Below are positions 45,154 through 54,281 of a stretch of 64,000 nt of DNA, one piece after another. The stretch is from Brevibacterium aurantiacum (GTDB taxonomy: Bacteria; Actinomycetota; Actinomycetes; Actinomycetales; Brevibacteriaceae): assembly GCF_007558825.1 (NCBI RefSeq), contig NZ_VLTK01000008.1:62001-126000 (forward strand), given 5' to 3'. The notes below the pieces were generated by a model. That model had not been told where the DNA came from, searched no databases, and was given only the letters and a program-made list of their open reading frames with translations. Position 1 is the stretch's first letter, and each line of letters begins with the position of its first letter. Position numbers and translations under genes: made by a program.

Positions 45154-46605
45154 TAACCCCGACACCGTCCGCATCAGCGCCGACCTGTCCTGGGCAGTCG
45201 CCGGCTCAGCGGACGCACCGGGTCTCGAAGACCGGCGGGTCGTCAGCCCCGTCACCGGACCCGAAGTCGTCGCTGCCCTCAGCTCGCAGGCTTTGGTCTG
45301 GGTCGCGGGTTTCGAGGGTTCGACGAGCCCGACGTGGGCCACCATCATCGGCGGACAGGTCTCCCTCTTCAACGTCGTGCGCGATCGGCTGCCCGGCGTC
45401 GACAACGCGAACCGTCCACCGTCGGCATGCGACCACGTGGATGGCGTCTGCCGGAGAAGCATCTGAGCGTCGTCGACGACGCCGGTCGCAGCATACCGGC
45501 ATCGGGTGCGCTCGTCGATTTCGGCCTCTACTTCTTCCACAACGCGCATGCCCTCATCGAATCCAGCTCGGGTCCCTACTTCTGGCTGCCGAAGCTGGAG
45601 TCGGCGCTCGAGGCCAGACTGTGGAACAGGTTCTTCGAGTTCGCACAGGATCGCCTCGGCATCGCACGCGGCACCATCAGGGCGACCGTCCGCATCGAGA
45701 CCATCACCGCGGCATTTCAGATGGAAGTCATCCTCTGGGAACTGCGCGAGCACTGCGCCGGGCTCCAAGCGGCCGTCTGGGACTACCTGTTCTCCGTCGT
45801 CAAGAGCTTTCGGAATCTGCCGCAGTTCGTTCTGCCCGACCGTGAGCTGCTGACGAATGCCCTGCCGCTCATGCGGGCGTTCACCGACCGCCTGGTCCGG
45901 ACCTGCCACCGGCTCGGCGCCTATGCGATCAGCACGATGAGCAATCTCATGATCGACCATTCCGACGAGGAGTACGTCGCCGCCGAGTTCGCCAGGTTGC
46001 GTGAGGACAAGGCGCGCGAGGCATGGCAGGGGTCCGACGGCACCTGGGTCGCCGGTCCGGGCCTCGTGCCCGCAGCGCTCGCGGTCTACGATGCGGCTCT
46101 CGGACAGCGTCCTCATCAGCTCGAGAATCTGCGCTCCAAGGCCATCGTCTGCGCGGAGCATCTGCTCGACCTCACCGATTTGGAGCCGATCGTCACCGAA
46201 GCAGGGGTGCGGGTGAACGTCAGAGTCGCCATCGGCTACATCTCAGCCTGGCTGGGCGGGCGCGGCAACGTGGCGCTGGAGGATCTGCTCGAGGACATGT
46301 CGACGGCAGAGATCTGCCGGTCGCAGATCTGGCAGTGGATCCGGCACGAGGTGGCCCTCGACAACGGGCACCAGCTCACCCGCGAGCTCGTCGAGGTATA
46401 CCTGGCCGAGGAGCTCGCGCGGATCGAGCGGAAGCCCAATGATCACCTCGCCGAGGGGGTGGAGGTCTTCCGGCGCAGCGCACTCTGCGGTGACTTCCCT
46501 GAGTTCCTCACGATACCGGCCTACAGCGAGCACCTCCGCGATCGTGTCTCCACGGGGGTCGATCTTCGCGGCGTGAGGGCGGCCGGGTTCAGCTGTACAC
46601 GGTGA
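45152..46605 (+). pseudogene. aceB: Malate synthase A, 5'-truncated and frameshifted
   Basis: Homology begins at VNPDTVRISADLSW (45152) and includes LEDRRV and VWVAGFEGSTSPTW, then shifts frame near 45400-45420 and continues as RPRGWRLPEKHLS, LVDFGLYFFHNAHAL, GPYFWLPKLES, RGTIRATVRIET and CRSQIWQWIRHE to FPEFLTIPAY. Malate synthase A (about 530 residues) condenses glyoxylate and acetyl-CoA. Roughly 75 N-terminal residues are missing, a stretch of about 15 is lost at the frameshift, and a conserved acidic residue reads Gly (AGFEGS for ADFED). No isocitrate lyase gene is nearby. The gene cannot encode a working enzyme as read. Confidence 0.85.
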
Positions 46606-46615
46606 GCGGGCGGCA

Positions 46616-46650
46616 GGAAGGGGCAGCGGAATCGGACCGCTGCCCCTTCC
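46616..46650. terminator. Strong hairpin terminator
   Basis: GGAAGGGGCAGCGG (46616-46629) pairs perfectly with CCGCTGCCCCTTCC (46637-46650) around a 7-base loop. It lies just after the malate synthase relic and before the end of the reverse wall-protein gene, so it can serve both strands. Confidence 0.8.
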
Positions 46651-46684
46651 GTACGGCTCCGCCCCGGAAGGTGGGGAGCCGTAC
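46651..46684. terminator. Second hairpin, tandem with the first
   Basis: GTACGGCTCC (46651-46660) pairs with GGAGCCGTAC (46675-46684), immediately after the first hairpin and 31 bp from the stop of the wall-anchored protein gene. It probably terminates that transcript. Confidence 0.6.
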
Positions 46685-46715
46685 GGATATCGGCTGGTAC
46701 GGTACGCGCCAGTGA

Positions 46716-48005
46716 TCAGCCTTCAACCCGGCGCCGTCGGATCAGCAGCATCAGAGCAGCTCCGACGATGAGAAGTCCGACGGCTACTGGTGCGATCCAG
46801 AGGTTCTGGGCACCAGTGGAGGGAAGCTCACCTCGCACATCGGTTTCGGCGGTCACTCCTGCAGCGACATCGATGTCCGCATCGACTTGTGCACCTGTGC
46901 TCGTGTCCATGTCAGCGCCGGCGTTCGCAGTGACATCGGCAGTTGCGCCGACCGTGTCGTCGGCCGTCACTTCTGCACTGGTGTCAGCAGTGGCGTTGTC
47001 GTCGGCCGTCACTTCTGCACTGGTGTCAGCAGTGGCGTTGTCGTCGGCCGTCACTTCTGCACCGGTGTCAGCAGTGGCGTTGTCGTCGGCCGTCACTTCT
47101 GCACCGGTGTCGTCGGTCGTGGCGTCGGCTGTGACTTCCGTGTCGGCAGACGGATCGGCCTCGGCCTCGGCAGTCGAATCGGCCTCCGCATTGACGTTGG
47201 TGTCGGCATCCTCACCATCGTCGCCGCAGCCCGGCGCGGTGATGACATTGCTGTCGAGAGTCACGGCTCCATTACGAGCGAGTGCGCGACCATCGATGGT
47301 GGTTCCGGTCACGAGCGACGCCGATGTCAGCGCCATAATGGTGCCGACGAACGAGGTATTGGTCCCGAGCGTCGCCGAACTTCCCACCTGCCAAAACACG
47401 TTACATGCCTGCGCGCCACCGATAAGCGACACAGAACTGGCGCTTGCTGTGGTCAGTGTGGATCCGACCTGGAAAATCCAGACGGCAGACGGGTCATTCT
47501 GGGCGTCAAGAGTCAGATCTCCCGTCAGCTCCGCAGCAGTCTCAGCCGTGTAGACTCCCGGAACGAGCGTCTGCCCGCCGAGGTCTGCAGTGATGTCGAA
47601 GTCACTGGGCTGTCCTGCCGCAACATCGTACGCCGTGGTGAGGTCGGTCTGTGCTTGTTGAGCCACTGCATCGTTGGCGTGGATTGTTCCGTCCTGCACG
47701 GTTCCCGGCGGGAAGCCTGTTATCGCCGTGCCAGGAGCAACGCCGAGGTCACCATCGAGAATGGTGGGCCCGGTGTTCGTGACAGTCGATCCGCCCAGAA
47801 CAGCGTAGGACTCCGCTGTGGCGAGATTGACAGCGGTAGCCGCTGCTGCAGTCGGCGCCCACATATTGATGGTTGCCAGTACGAGACTGACCGCGCCCAC
47901 CGAAGCAACCAAAGCACGGTATTTCTGTGGGCGGGGCCCGGGCGCAGACTCGTTCGGGTTGTCGCGGATGACCGATGTGCCTTGTCGTCGTTGAAACAGT
48001 GCCAT
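46716..48005 (-). CDS. DUF3494 ice-binding-like surface protein with LPxTG wall anchor
   Basis: About 429 residues from the ATG at 48005; an ATG at 48023 adds 6. After a signal-like hydrophobic segment (ALVASVGAVSLVLATINMWA) comes a DUF3494 (ice-binding-protein-like) beta-solenoid domain: YAVLGGSTVTNTGPTILDGD, VPGVYTAETAAELTGDLTLD and AVWIFQVGSTL. Then comes a very acidic Thr/Ala/Asp tail with 14-residue repeats (EVTADDNATADTSA), and a sortase signal: LPSTG, a hydrophobic helix and RRRR. The protein should be covalently fixed to peptidoglycan with the domain held out on the acidic stalk. Whether it binds ice or acts as an adhesin is not decidable here. Confidence 0.85.
   Translation of the reverse strand: MALFQRRQGTSVIRDNPNESAPGPRPQKYRALVASVGAVSLVLATINMWAPTAAAATAVNLATAESYAVLGGSTVTNTGPTILDGDLGVAPGTAITGFPPGTVQDGTIHANDAVAQQAQTDLTTAYDVAAGQPSDFDITADLGGQTLVPGVYTAETAAELTGDLTLDAQNDPSAVWIFQVGSTLTTASASSVSLIGGAQACNVFWQVGSSATLGTNTSFVGTIMALTSASLVTGTTIDGRALARNGAVTLDSNVITAPGCGDDGEDADTNVNAEADSTAEAEADPSADTEVTADATTDDTGAEVTADDNATADTGAEVTADDNATADTSAEVTADDNATADTSAEVTADDTVGATADVTANAGADMDTSTGAQVDADIDVAAGVTAETDVRGELPSTGAQNLWIAPVAVGLLIVGAALMLLIRRRRVEG
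46981..47106 (+). repeat. Three 42-bp tandem repeats within the wall-protein stalk
   Basis: Three near-identical 42-bp units start at 46981, 47023 and 47065; they begin GTGTCAGCAGTGGCG and differ mainly in one base near the end (CACTG or CACCG). A partial fourth unit precedes them. They encode the 14-residue acidic repeats, and unit number could vary by slippage without breaking the frame. Confidence 0.88.
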
Positions 48006-48685
48006 ACTCACCTGTTTTTCCATCGGAACGGCACACAGGAGTGAACGTGAACCATTCCCAGTATATACGCCACCGACAGTTAGCGTGACAATCAGTGTGG
48101 TTGAAACAAATCGCTCCGAATGATTCTGCGCACGATTTGGGCATAGAAGTCGAGGTGAGAGATCGTCCTTCTCCCGTGGATTCGCCGACGAAAATTCGGT
48201 GAGATTCAGTGTGGCTCCGCCGCGATGAACGAAGGCGTTGGCCCCGGGCGCTGAAGGGCCCGGAGCCAGTGGAAAGACTGTGTGCGCGGGAGACCGCCGT
48301 GGTTCTGCGAGCCGCGGGCCTCGAGCGATTCGGTTCCTGTTGATATCGTCTCGGAGTGAATTGCCGGCCTTCTTCGGTGTTTCGGCAATATCGCGACATT
48401 CGCATAAAACCGTCAAACATCATTTTCGTCCGGAAAGGATCGTGGGGAGCCAATGCGCGACCTCTCACCCGATTCGAGGGGCCGCTCGTCGGGGCAATGT
48501 TCGAATCTTTTCGCCTGAGGTGAACTTGAAATCAATCTCTGACCTCAGAGATCTTTATGGATCCGCGGCGCCATGACCAGTGATGGAATCAGAATCCATT
48601 CCCTGCCTTCTCGACCAAACGAATTCGATCGAGAATACCTTCAGTGCACCCTCCTCGCTCTGCAGCGGTTCAGCGCTCAGTTTGA
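48006..48685 (+). other. Intergenic region upstream of the wall protein
   Basis: About 680 bp with no gene I can support. Open frames on both strands overlap one another and have no family likeness. It must contain the promoter of the reverse wall-protein gene; no clear operator is visible. Confidence 0.4.
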
Positions 48686-50085
48686 GGGCTCTTCATAGAT
48701 AAGTCGGTGGGAAGAGCTGAAACAAGTTCGTAAGACAACGGGACCCTCGGTGCAATGATGTAGGTGTTCAAGACTCCATCACGACCCAAGGTCCCTCGTG
48801 CACAACTTTACCCCGCCCTGCCTCGACACCACACTCTTCCTGCCCGACCTCGGACTCACCGCGATCGGAGACTACACCACGCCGATCGGCACCTGACCGT
48901 ACTGTGCCTGCTCACCGATGACGACAGTTCCTGCCCAGAATGCGAGCAACGAGGACTCGTCCGATCCACCAGGACCCGCCGACTCATCCATCCCCCAATC
49001 GGCCTGACCGCAGTGACCCTAGCTATTCGCATCCGCACCTACACCTGCCCCGGCTGCCACCAACGCTGGTCCCAAACACCCAGAAGAACCTGCACCGGAA
49101 GATCGAAGCTCTCGACCACGGCACGCCTGTGGGCGTTGAAGTCCGTGGTCACCGACAAGATGAGCATCCACGTGATCGCGAAGAACCTCGACACCTCCTG
49201 GAACACCGTCTGCACAGCTGTGCTCGACCTCGGCCGGTCCCTGCTGATCGCTGATGCCACCCGGCTCGACGGTGTGTCCACGATCGGCGTCGATGAACAC
49301 TGCTGGTCCCACCGCGGCATCGACCGGTGGGTGATCGTCATCGTCGACCTCACCCACCGCCCCGCGCGGCTGCTCGACATCGTCCCCGGCCGTTCAGCCG
49401 AAGTCTTCGCCGACTAGCTGGAAGATCAGCCCGATGATTTCAGGGCTGGCATCGACCATGTCGCCATGGATGCCTTCGCCGGATACAAGAAGGCCGCGAC
49501 CGAAATGGTGCCCGACGCCACACGGTCATGGACCCTTTCACGTCGTTGCCCTGGTCGGTACGAAGCTCGATGAAACGAGGAGACGACTCCAGACAGAGAT
49601 CCATGAACGCAGGGGCAGATCTGGTGACGACCTGTACGGCATTCGGAAAACGGCCCGCACCCGCGTCGGTCTACTCACCGATAAGCAGAAACATCGCCTC
49701 AACACTGTCTTCGCCGCCGACAATTATGCCGCTCTGCTGGTGTGCTGGCAGTTCTACCAAGACACGATCGCCGCCTACGCTGCGCATCAGAGCAAAGGCA
49801 AGAAGCTCATGGGCAGACTCATCGACACTCTGGCCGCAACGATCCCTGATGAGCTGAAAGAGCTGCGGAGTCTGCAGACGACGTTCCAGCGTCGCCGAGC
49901 CGATATCCTGACCTACTTCGATCATCCGGGAACCTCGAAAGGGCCTACTGAAGCGATCAACGGCAGGCTCGAGCATATGCGCGGAATCGCCCTGGGGTTC
50001 CGCAACCGAGGCAACTACCTCATCCGGGCATTGCTCCACGCAGGAGGATTGGCAACTCTCCTACAGCCCTATTAATGAAGAGCCC
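48686..50085 (+). mobile_element. ISL3-family insertion sequence, decayed
   Basis: The left end begins GGGCTCTTCATAGATAAG (48686) and the right end, read inverted, begins GGGCTCTTCATTAATAGG (ends 50085); 11 bases are identical and later parts partly match, giving imperfect terminal inverted repeats. The element is 1.40 kb and carries one transposase reading with several lesions. No clear 8-bp target duplication is seen, so the insertion may have been followed by rearrangement. Confidence 0.75.
48798..50075 (+). pseudogene. ISL3-family transposase with frameshifts and nonsense codon
   Basis: The protein can be pieced together from three frames: LFLPDLGLTAIGDYTTPIGT (ending near 48894), then the zinc-finger part CPECEQRGLV and CPGCHQRW and the catalytic start STIGVDEHCWSHRG up to 49417, then AGIDHVAMDAFAGYKKAATE and FHVVALVGTKLDETRRRL to LLHAGGLATLLQPY. 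Lesions are a frameshift near 48894, a TAG at 49415 where family members have Trp (AD-stop-LEDQP), and small indels near 49508-49530. GPTEAINGRLEHMRGIALGFRN is the conserved C-terminal block with the catalytic Glu. It cannot make an active transposase. Confidence 0.85.
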
Positions 50086-50153
50086 AGATGTCCTCCGCTC
50101 CTGCATCAGCCCTCTAAACGGATCGTTCACGGCGGTAGCGCGCCTCGACAATG

Positions 50154-50170
50154 CATAGAATGATTCTATG
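50154..50170. promoter_or_regulatory. Palindrome upstream of the GntR gene, candidate operator
   Basis: CATAGAATGATTCTATG is a perfect 8-bp inverted repeat with a single central base, 84 bp before the GntR start. Such a site upstream of a GntR gene is a candidate autoregulatory operator; it could also serve another factor, since it differs from the second palindrome at 51047. Confidence 0.55.
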
Positions 50171-50253
50171 AATCAGAAGACTTTCAACAAAGTGCTTGCC
50201 CCCTGGTTGACCCCGTATGCGCACTTTTCGATTAGCCTGTTAGAAGGAAAAGC

Positions 50254-50928
50254 ATGGCAGTAGAGGGGGACAGTTCTCGGGAACTCCACGAGGATGATCC
50301 TCGCTCTCTCCGCGATCAAGTACGTCAAGTTCTTCGGTCCTGGATCGTCTCAGGTCGATTCGCGCCAGGCGAACGAGTTCGCGAAAGAGAAATTGCCCAG
50401 AACCTAGGCATTTCACGTGTGCCCGTTCGGGAGGCTGTCGCACTGCTAGAGGGAGAAGGGCTGGTATCGTCACTTCCTCGAGGCGGAGCCGTCGTAACAA
50501 GGTTGACCGCCAAAGACGCAGCGGATCTGTTTCATATTCGCGAAGTGCTTGAAGGCTTGGCCGCTCGTCTAGCTGCGCAGAACGCGACCTCGGCTGAGGC
50601 CTCTGCACTCCACCACAATTTGTCCCGAGCTGAGAAAGCTGCCGAGGGTGGTGACTCAGCCGAACAATCCAGGTTGAACCTAGAATTTCACGAAACAGTC
50701 GTCACTCTCGCTGACAACCCAGCCCTAACCACGATGCTTGAGCCAGTTGGCGTTCGCCTTCGCTGGCACTTCGCTCCCGATCAAGAGCCTTTGACCATTC
50801 TCAATGAGCACACGCAAATCGTTGAGGCAATTTCCGCTGGGGACGCAGACCGGGCGGCTCACATCGCGGCGAAACATGTACGTCAGACTCGCGACAACAT
50901 TCTTCCTAGCTTCGACATCGAGGACTGA
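50254..50928 (+). CDS. GntR-family (FadR/FCD subgroup) transcriptional regulator
   Basis: A 224-residue protein with the GntR winged helix at about 18-85 (LRDQVRQVLRSWIVSGRFAP, VREREIAQNLGISRVPVREA) and an all-helical FCD ligand domain (LFHIREVLEGLAARLA, EFHETVV, EHTQIVEAISAGDADRAAH) whose metal-binding Asp/His pattern is present. It should control the catabolic-transport operon that starts 160 bp downstream. AGAAGGA precedes the ATG. Codon usage here is visibly lower in GC than in the siderophore locus. Confidence 0.92.
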   Translation: MAVEGDSSRELHEDDPRSLRDQVRQVLRSWIVSGRFAPGERVREREIAQNLGISRVPVREAVALLEGEGLVSSLPRGGAVVTRLTAKDAADLFHIREVLEGLAARLAAQNATSAEASALHHNLSRAEKAAEGGDSAEQSRLNLEFHETVVTLADNPALTTMLEPVGVRLRWHFAPDQEPLTILNEHTQIVEAISAGDADRAAHIAAKHVRQTRDNILPSFDIED

Positions 50929-51046
50929 ACCGAGCGGTTGGCCCTGTTCAGGCCATGGAAGTTGCATTCCACTTTCCAGGCAAAGAGAACGGTCCGCGGC
51001 AACAAATGCTTCTGAACTTCTTGACAGAGCAGTTCACGATCTGCTT

Positions 51047-51064
51047 TGGTATACCTGTATACCA
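51047..51064. promoter_or_regulatory. Palindromic operator overlapping the promoter of the hydrolase/ABC operon
   Basis: TGGTATACCTGTATACCA is a perfect 8-bp inverted repeat with a 2-base centre, 24 bp before the ATG at 51089 and just after a TTGACA at 51021-51026. FadR-type GntR proteins often bind GTATAC-containing palindromes, so this is the best candidate site for the upstream GntR protein. Confidence 0.68.
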
Positions 51065-51088
51065 GCGAATACTCAAAGACGAGGGAAC

Positions 51089-52051
51089 ATGGTTCTGAAC
51101 TGGAATGAGACAGCAAGTCGCCGGCCAAGACACTTTGATGGATACGGTGCCAATCCCCCGGAGTTCAGGTGGCCGGGCAATGCTCGCGTGGCAGTCAATT
51201 TCGCAATCAATTTCGAGGAGGGCACCGAGCGAAGCCCACTCTTGGGTGACGGCCAGCGCGACTCCCGAACCTGGGTGAAGAGCGCGTTACCACCGGAAGC
51301 CAGAGACCTCATGCAGGAAGGCGAGTACGAATACGGAACGCGAGCTGGGATCTGGCGATTACTACGCCTGTTCAATCAGTATCGAGCTCCGTTCAGTGTT
51401 TTCGTTTCGTCTGAGGCGCTGTCGGTAGTCCCGGAAACGGCAAAGCAATTCGCCGAAATGGACTGCGATTTCGTTTCCCATGGAACTCGATCAATTTCAC
51501 GTGTCGACCTCACGCCCGAACAGGAGCGAGAGGACCTACGCAAATGCATCAACGACGTCAGGACCCTGACTGGCAAACCAGTACTCGGCGCGTTCCCGCG
51601 CCCGCCCATTACGACGGAATCCCGCCGAATAATGGCAGAAGAAGGTCTCCTGTACGACTCTGCGACGACAAATGACGACTTGCCCTATTTCTACCCTGTC
51701 GAAGGCAGGCCTATGCTTGTCCTTCCCTATGCGGTGGATACGAATGATGCAAGATTCTGGGGCGGGCAATCCGGACCTGGATTTACCGGATCGACTGACT
51801 TTTTCGACTACCTCAAAGACAGCTTCGATACGCTCTACGAGGAGTCTGAATCTACTGGACGGATGATGTCGGTCGGGCTACATGCGCGGATCATGAGACC
51901 CGGAAGAGCTGCATCAATCCGGCGATTTCTCGAATATCTGCGCGAGAAGGATGACGTCTTCATCGCCAAACGCAGCGACATCGCTCGAGCCTTTGCCGAA
52001 CGCTTCGCACCCGAGGATACGTGGAACTGGCCCCTAGCCACAGACAGCTAA
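51089..52051 (+). CDS. Polysaccharide-deacetylase/allantoinase (PuuE-like) family hydrolase
   Basis: A 320-residue NodB-fold protein. FRWPGNARVAVNFAINFEEG near residue 20, YEYGTRAGIWRLLRLF near 80, DFVSHGTRSISRVDL near 130 and GAFPRPPITTESRRIM near 165 follow the PuuE-type allantoinase pattern rather than the peptidoglycan deacetylases. PuuE opens allantoin, a hydantoin ring. No signal peptide is present, so it acts in the cytosol. GAGGGA lies 3-4 bases before the ATG at 51089. It is the first gene of an operon with an ABC importer, so it probably attacks the imported compound. Substrate unproven. Confidence 0.83.
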   Translation: MVLNWNETASRRPRHFDGYGANPPEFRWPGNARVAVNFAINFEEGTERSPLLGDGQRDSRTWVKSALPPEARDLMQEGEYEYGTRAGIWRLLRLFNQYRAPFSVFVSSEALSVVPETAKQFAEMDCDFVSHGTRSISRVDLTPEQEREDLRKCINDVRTLTGKPVLGAFPRPPITTESRRIMAEEGLLYDSATTNDDLPYFYPVEGRPMLVLPYAVDTNDARFWGGQSGPGFTGSTDFFDYLKDSFDTLYEESESTGRMMSVGLHARIMRPGRAASIRRFLEYLREKDDVFIAKRSDIARAFAERFAPEDTWNWPLATDS

Positions 52052-52091
52052 CACTCCATCGTTAATACCCTGAGTTAGGTGAGTGATATCT

Positions 52092-53339
52092 ATGATACGA
52101 AGAAGTGTCCGCACGATCGCCGCCGCAATAGCCCTTGCGCTGGGAGCTGTAGGTCTGAGCGCATGCGAAAGCGACGGAAACTACTCCGGAAAAACCACTC
52201 TAGTTCTGATGAATTCCCAATGGATGGACGCCTTACGGGGCGACAAGCTCTGGGCTGTCATGGAGAAATACGAGAAGGTCAATCCTAAAGTAGTTCTCGA
52301 AAAGTCCGAGGTGCCGTCAAAAGACATTCAAACTAAACTCCCAACCGAGTTAGGTGCCAAGCTCGGTCCCGATGTCATGATGCTCCAAGAACCACTATTT
52401 TGGGTGGTCCGTGATGCCCTTTTGCCGCTTGACGAGGCGACTGCGGAAGCAAACAATCTCAATGCAACCAACGACGGTGCGCAGGTCGAAGGCAGACAAC
52501 TCGGAGTTTCGTGGCAACGTGCTGCCTACGGACTTGTCTTCAACAGGAAGCTCCTCAATGAGGCTGGGGTTGAGCCTCCGGAGACTGTTGATGAACTTAT
52601 TACAGCAGCTCATGAGGTGCAGAGCGAAACCGGAGCAATCGGCTTCACTTCAAGGCACCAGATGAATGAGTTCGACAACTGGTACAAGGACTTCATGAAC
52701 TGGACAGCCGGTTACGGAGGCCAATGGGCGACCCAAGGACAACTCACAATCGACTCACCGCATAACATCGCTGCAGTCGAAGCGTTTAAGAAGCTATACG
52801 ACGCCGACGTCATCCCCTACGGCGACGATTTCCCTACCCAGCGCAATAGATTCAAGTCGGGTGACGTCGGCTTCTCTATTGATAACAGCGGTGGAACACT
52901 CAATATGGCTACCGGGTCTAAAGTTTCCTCGGACGTAGGAGCATCCCGGCTGCCTTTCCCAAGTCCGGGTTCACATCAGCAGATCTATCTAGCTCTCAAT
53001 AAGAACATGGACGGAGAGAAACAGAGGGCAGCGTTGGATTTCGTGCAGTGGCTGCTCACCGACGACGCTCAACAAGCGTTACGTTCAGCTTCCGGACCGG
53101 ACCTACTGGCAACGGACGTTCCTCTCGATCCGAAGTTCGCCAAAAAGAATCCGTGGGCCCAGAACTTTTACGAAGCAGCGGCGGACTCGTCTGGCACGGT
53201 CATTGAGGGCTACGAGCTCGAGACTGCCCAGATCATGCGCCCTGTTATGGACGCAGTGGAACGAGTTCTTACGAAAAACGCCGATCCACGCAAAGAACTG
53301 GAGAAGGCCCAGGAAGAAGCCACCGGACTGGTCGGCTAA
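52092..53339 (+). CDS. ABC transporter solute-binding lipoprotein, family 1
   Basis: A 415-residue lipoprotein from the ATG at 52092 (AGGTGA 9 bases upstream), with signal MIRRSVRTIAAAIALALGA and lipobox GLSAC. The fold is family 1 (MalE/UgpB-like): TTLVLMNSQW, LGPDVMMLQEPLFW, YGLVFNRKLLNEAGVEPPET and DFVQWLLTDDAQQAL. Family 1 usually binds sugars or glycerol phosphates, though polar amines and other solutes are known. It starts 40 bp after the hydrolase gene and 30 bp before the first permease gene. Confidence 0.92.
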   Translation: MIRRSVRTIAAAIALALGAVGLSACESDGNYSGKTTLVLMNSQWMDALRGDKLWAVMEKYEKVNPKVVLEKSEVPSKDIQTKLPTELGAKLGPDVMMLQEPLFWVVRDALLPLDEATAEANNLNATNDGAQVEGRQLGVSWQRAAYGLVFNRKLLNEAGVEPPETVDELITAAHEVQSETGAIGFTSRHQMNEFDNWYKDFMNWTAGYGGQWATQGQLTIDSPHNIAAVEAFKKLYDADVIPYGDDFPTQRNRFKSGDVGFSIDNSGGTLNMATGSKVSSDVGASRLPFPSPGSHQQIYLALNKNMDGEKQRAALDFVQWLLTDDAQQALRSASGPDLLATDVPLDPKFAKKNPWAQNFYEAAADSSGTVIEGYELETAQIMRPVMDAVERVLTKNADPRKELEKAQEEATGLVG

Positions 53340-53369
53340 AACGGGCTTCGAAGACAAAGGATCACCGTA

Positions 53370-54281
53370 ATGAGTGAAACCACGAATCTACTCGTATCGA
53401 GGCACTTAAAGAATCCCAACAAGACCAGCCTGACACCATACATATTCATTCTGCTCCCGATTGCCTACCTCACGCTGGTCATGTTCTGGCCGCTGCTCCA
53501 AGAAATAGTCATCAGTTTCAAGGACACGAAGCTGATGGAGCCCAATGGTGGCGAGTTCGTGGGATTCGAGAATTATCGTCGCTTGTTGGCGAATAACGAA
53601 CTCAGTTCCTCAGTCTGGATCACCATCCTATACACCGCGACCACGGTAGTCAGTTCTCTCGTGCTCGGAGTGATTAGTGCATTGGCACTCGATATTCCAT
53701 TTCGAGGCAGAACCGTGGCCCGCTCCGTGATGCTCTTCGGCTATGCCGTTCCAAGCGTTGCCGCAATTCTGGTTTGGTCTTGGATGTTTAATGATCGCTC
53801 CGGAGTGCTCAACTCGATTGCGGACGGGTTGGGAATGACCAGTCAAAAGTGGCTGACCTCGCCTGAACTCGCACTATGGTCAGTCACAATGGTCACCGTT
53901 TGGCAAGTGACGCCTCTTGTCATGCTAGTCGTACTCGCAGCTCTGCAGTCAGTTCCGTCCGAAGTAAAGGAGGCGGCTCAAATCGACGGTGCTGATGGTC
54001 TGAACGTGCTGCGCTCAGTCACAATCCCACATATCCGTCCATCGATCACATTAGTTGGACTCCTTGTCACCGTCTGGACGATCCGGAGATTTGAAGTGGT
54101 CTATCTCCTAACGGGTGGTGGCCCCAGCAAGAGCACCAACATCTTAGTCGTTGGACTCCGACAAACGGCTTTCGAAAACTACCATCTCGGCGAAGCCGCA
54201 GTTTTTGGAGTGATCGGGCTTATTTTGGCAATCATCCTGGTGACTGCGAGTGAGCTGCTAAAGAAGATGAGGGACCTCTGA
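53370..54281 (+). CDS. ABC importer permease (MalF/UgpA-like)
   Basis: A 303-residue permease with about six helices: PYIFILLPIAYLTLVMFWPL first, then the motif FVGFENYRRLL, and the EAA loop EVKEAAQIDGADGLNVLRSV near 205 that docks the ATPase. LLTGGGPSKSTNILV is the usual loop before the last helix. It starts 30 bp after the binding protein; its stop codon overlaps the next start by one base. Confidence 0.93.
   Translation: MSETTNLLVSRHLKNPNKTSLTPYIFILLPIAYLTLVMFWPLLQEIVISFKDTKLMEPNGGEFVGFENYRRLLANNELSSSVWITILYTATTVVSSLVLGVISALALDIPFRGRTVARSVMLFGYAVPSVAAILVWSWMFNDRSGVLNSIADGLGMTSQKWLTSPELALWSVTMVTVWQVTPLVMLVVLAALQSVPSEVKEAAQIDGADGLNVLRSVTIPHIRPSITLVGLLVTVWTIRRFEVVYLLTGGGPSKSTNILVVGLRQTAFENYHLGEAAVFGVIGLILAIILVTASELLKKMRDL

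Noticed and set aside
46981-47106. Regular repeats considered as a CRISPR array
   Set aside because: The units are contiguous with no spacers and lie in frame inside a coding sequence.
46887-48044. 385-codon forward ORF rich in VVGRHFCTGVSSG repeats
   Set aside because: The repeats are the antisense reading of the 42-bp stalk repeats of the wall protein, not a Cys/His repeat protein.
50804-51088. Long N-terminal extension of the PuuE-like hydrolase frame
   Set aside because: It overlaps the GntR gene and the operator; the ATG at 51089 has a good ribosome site and matches family length.
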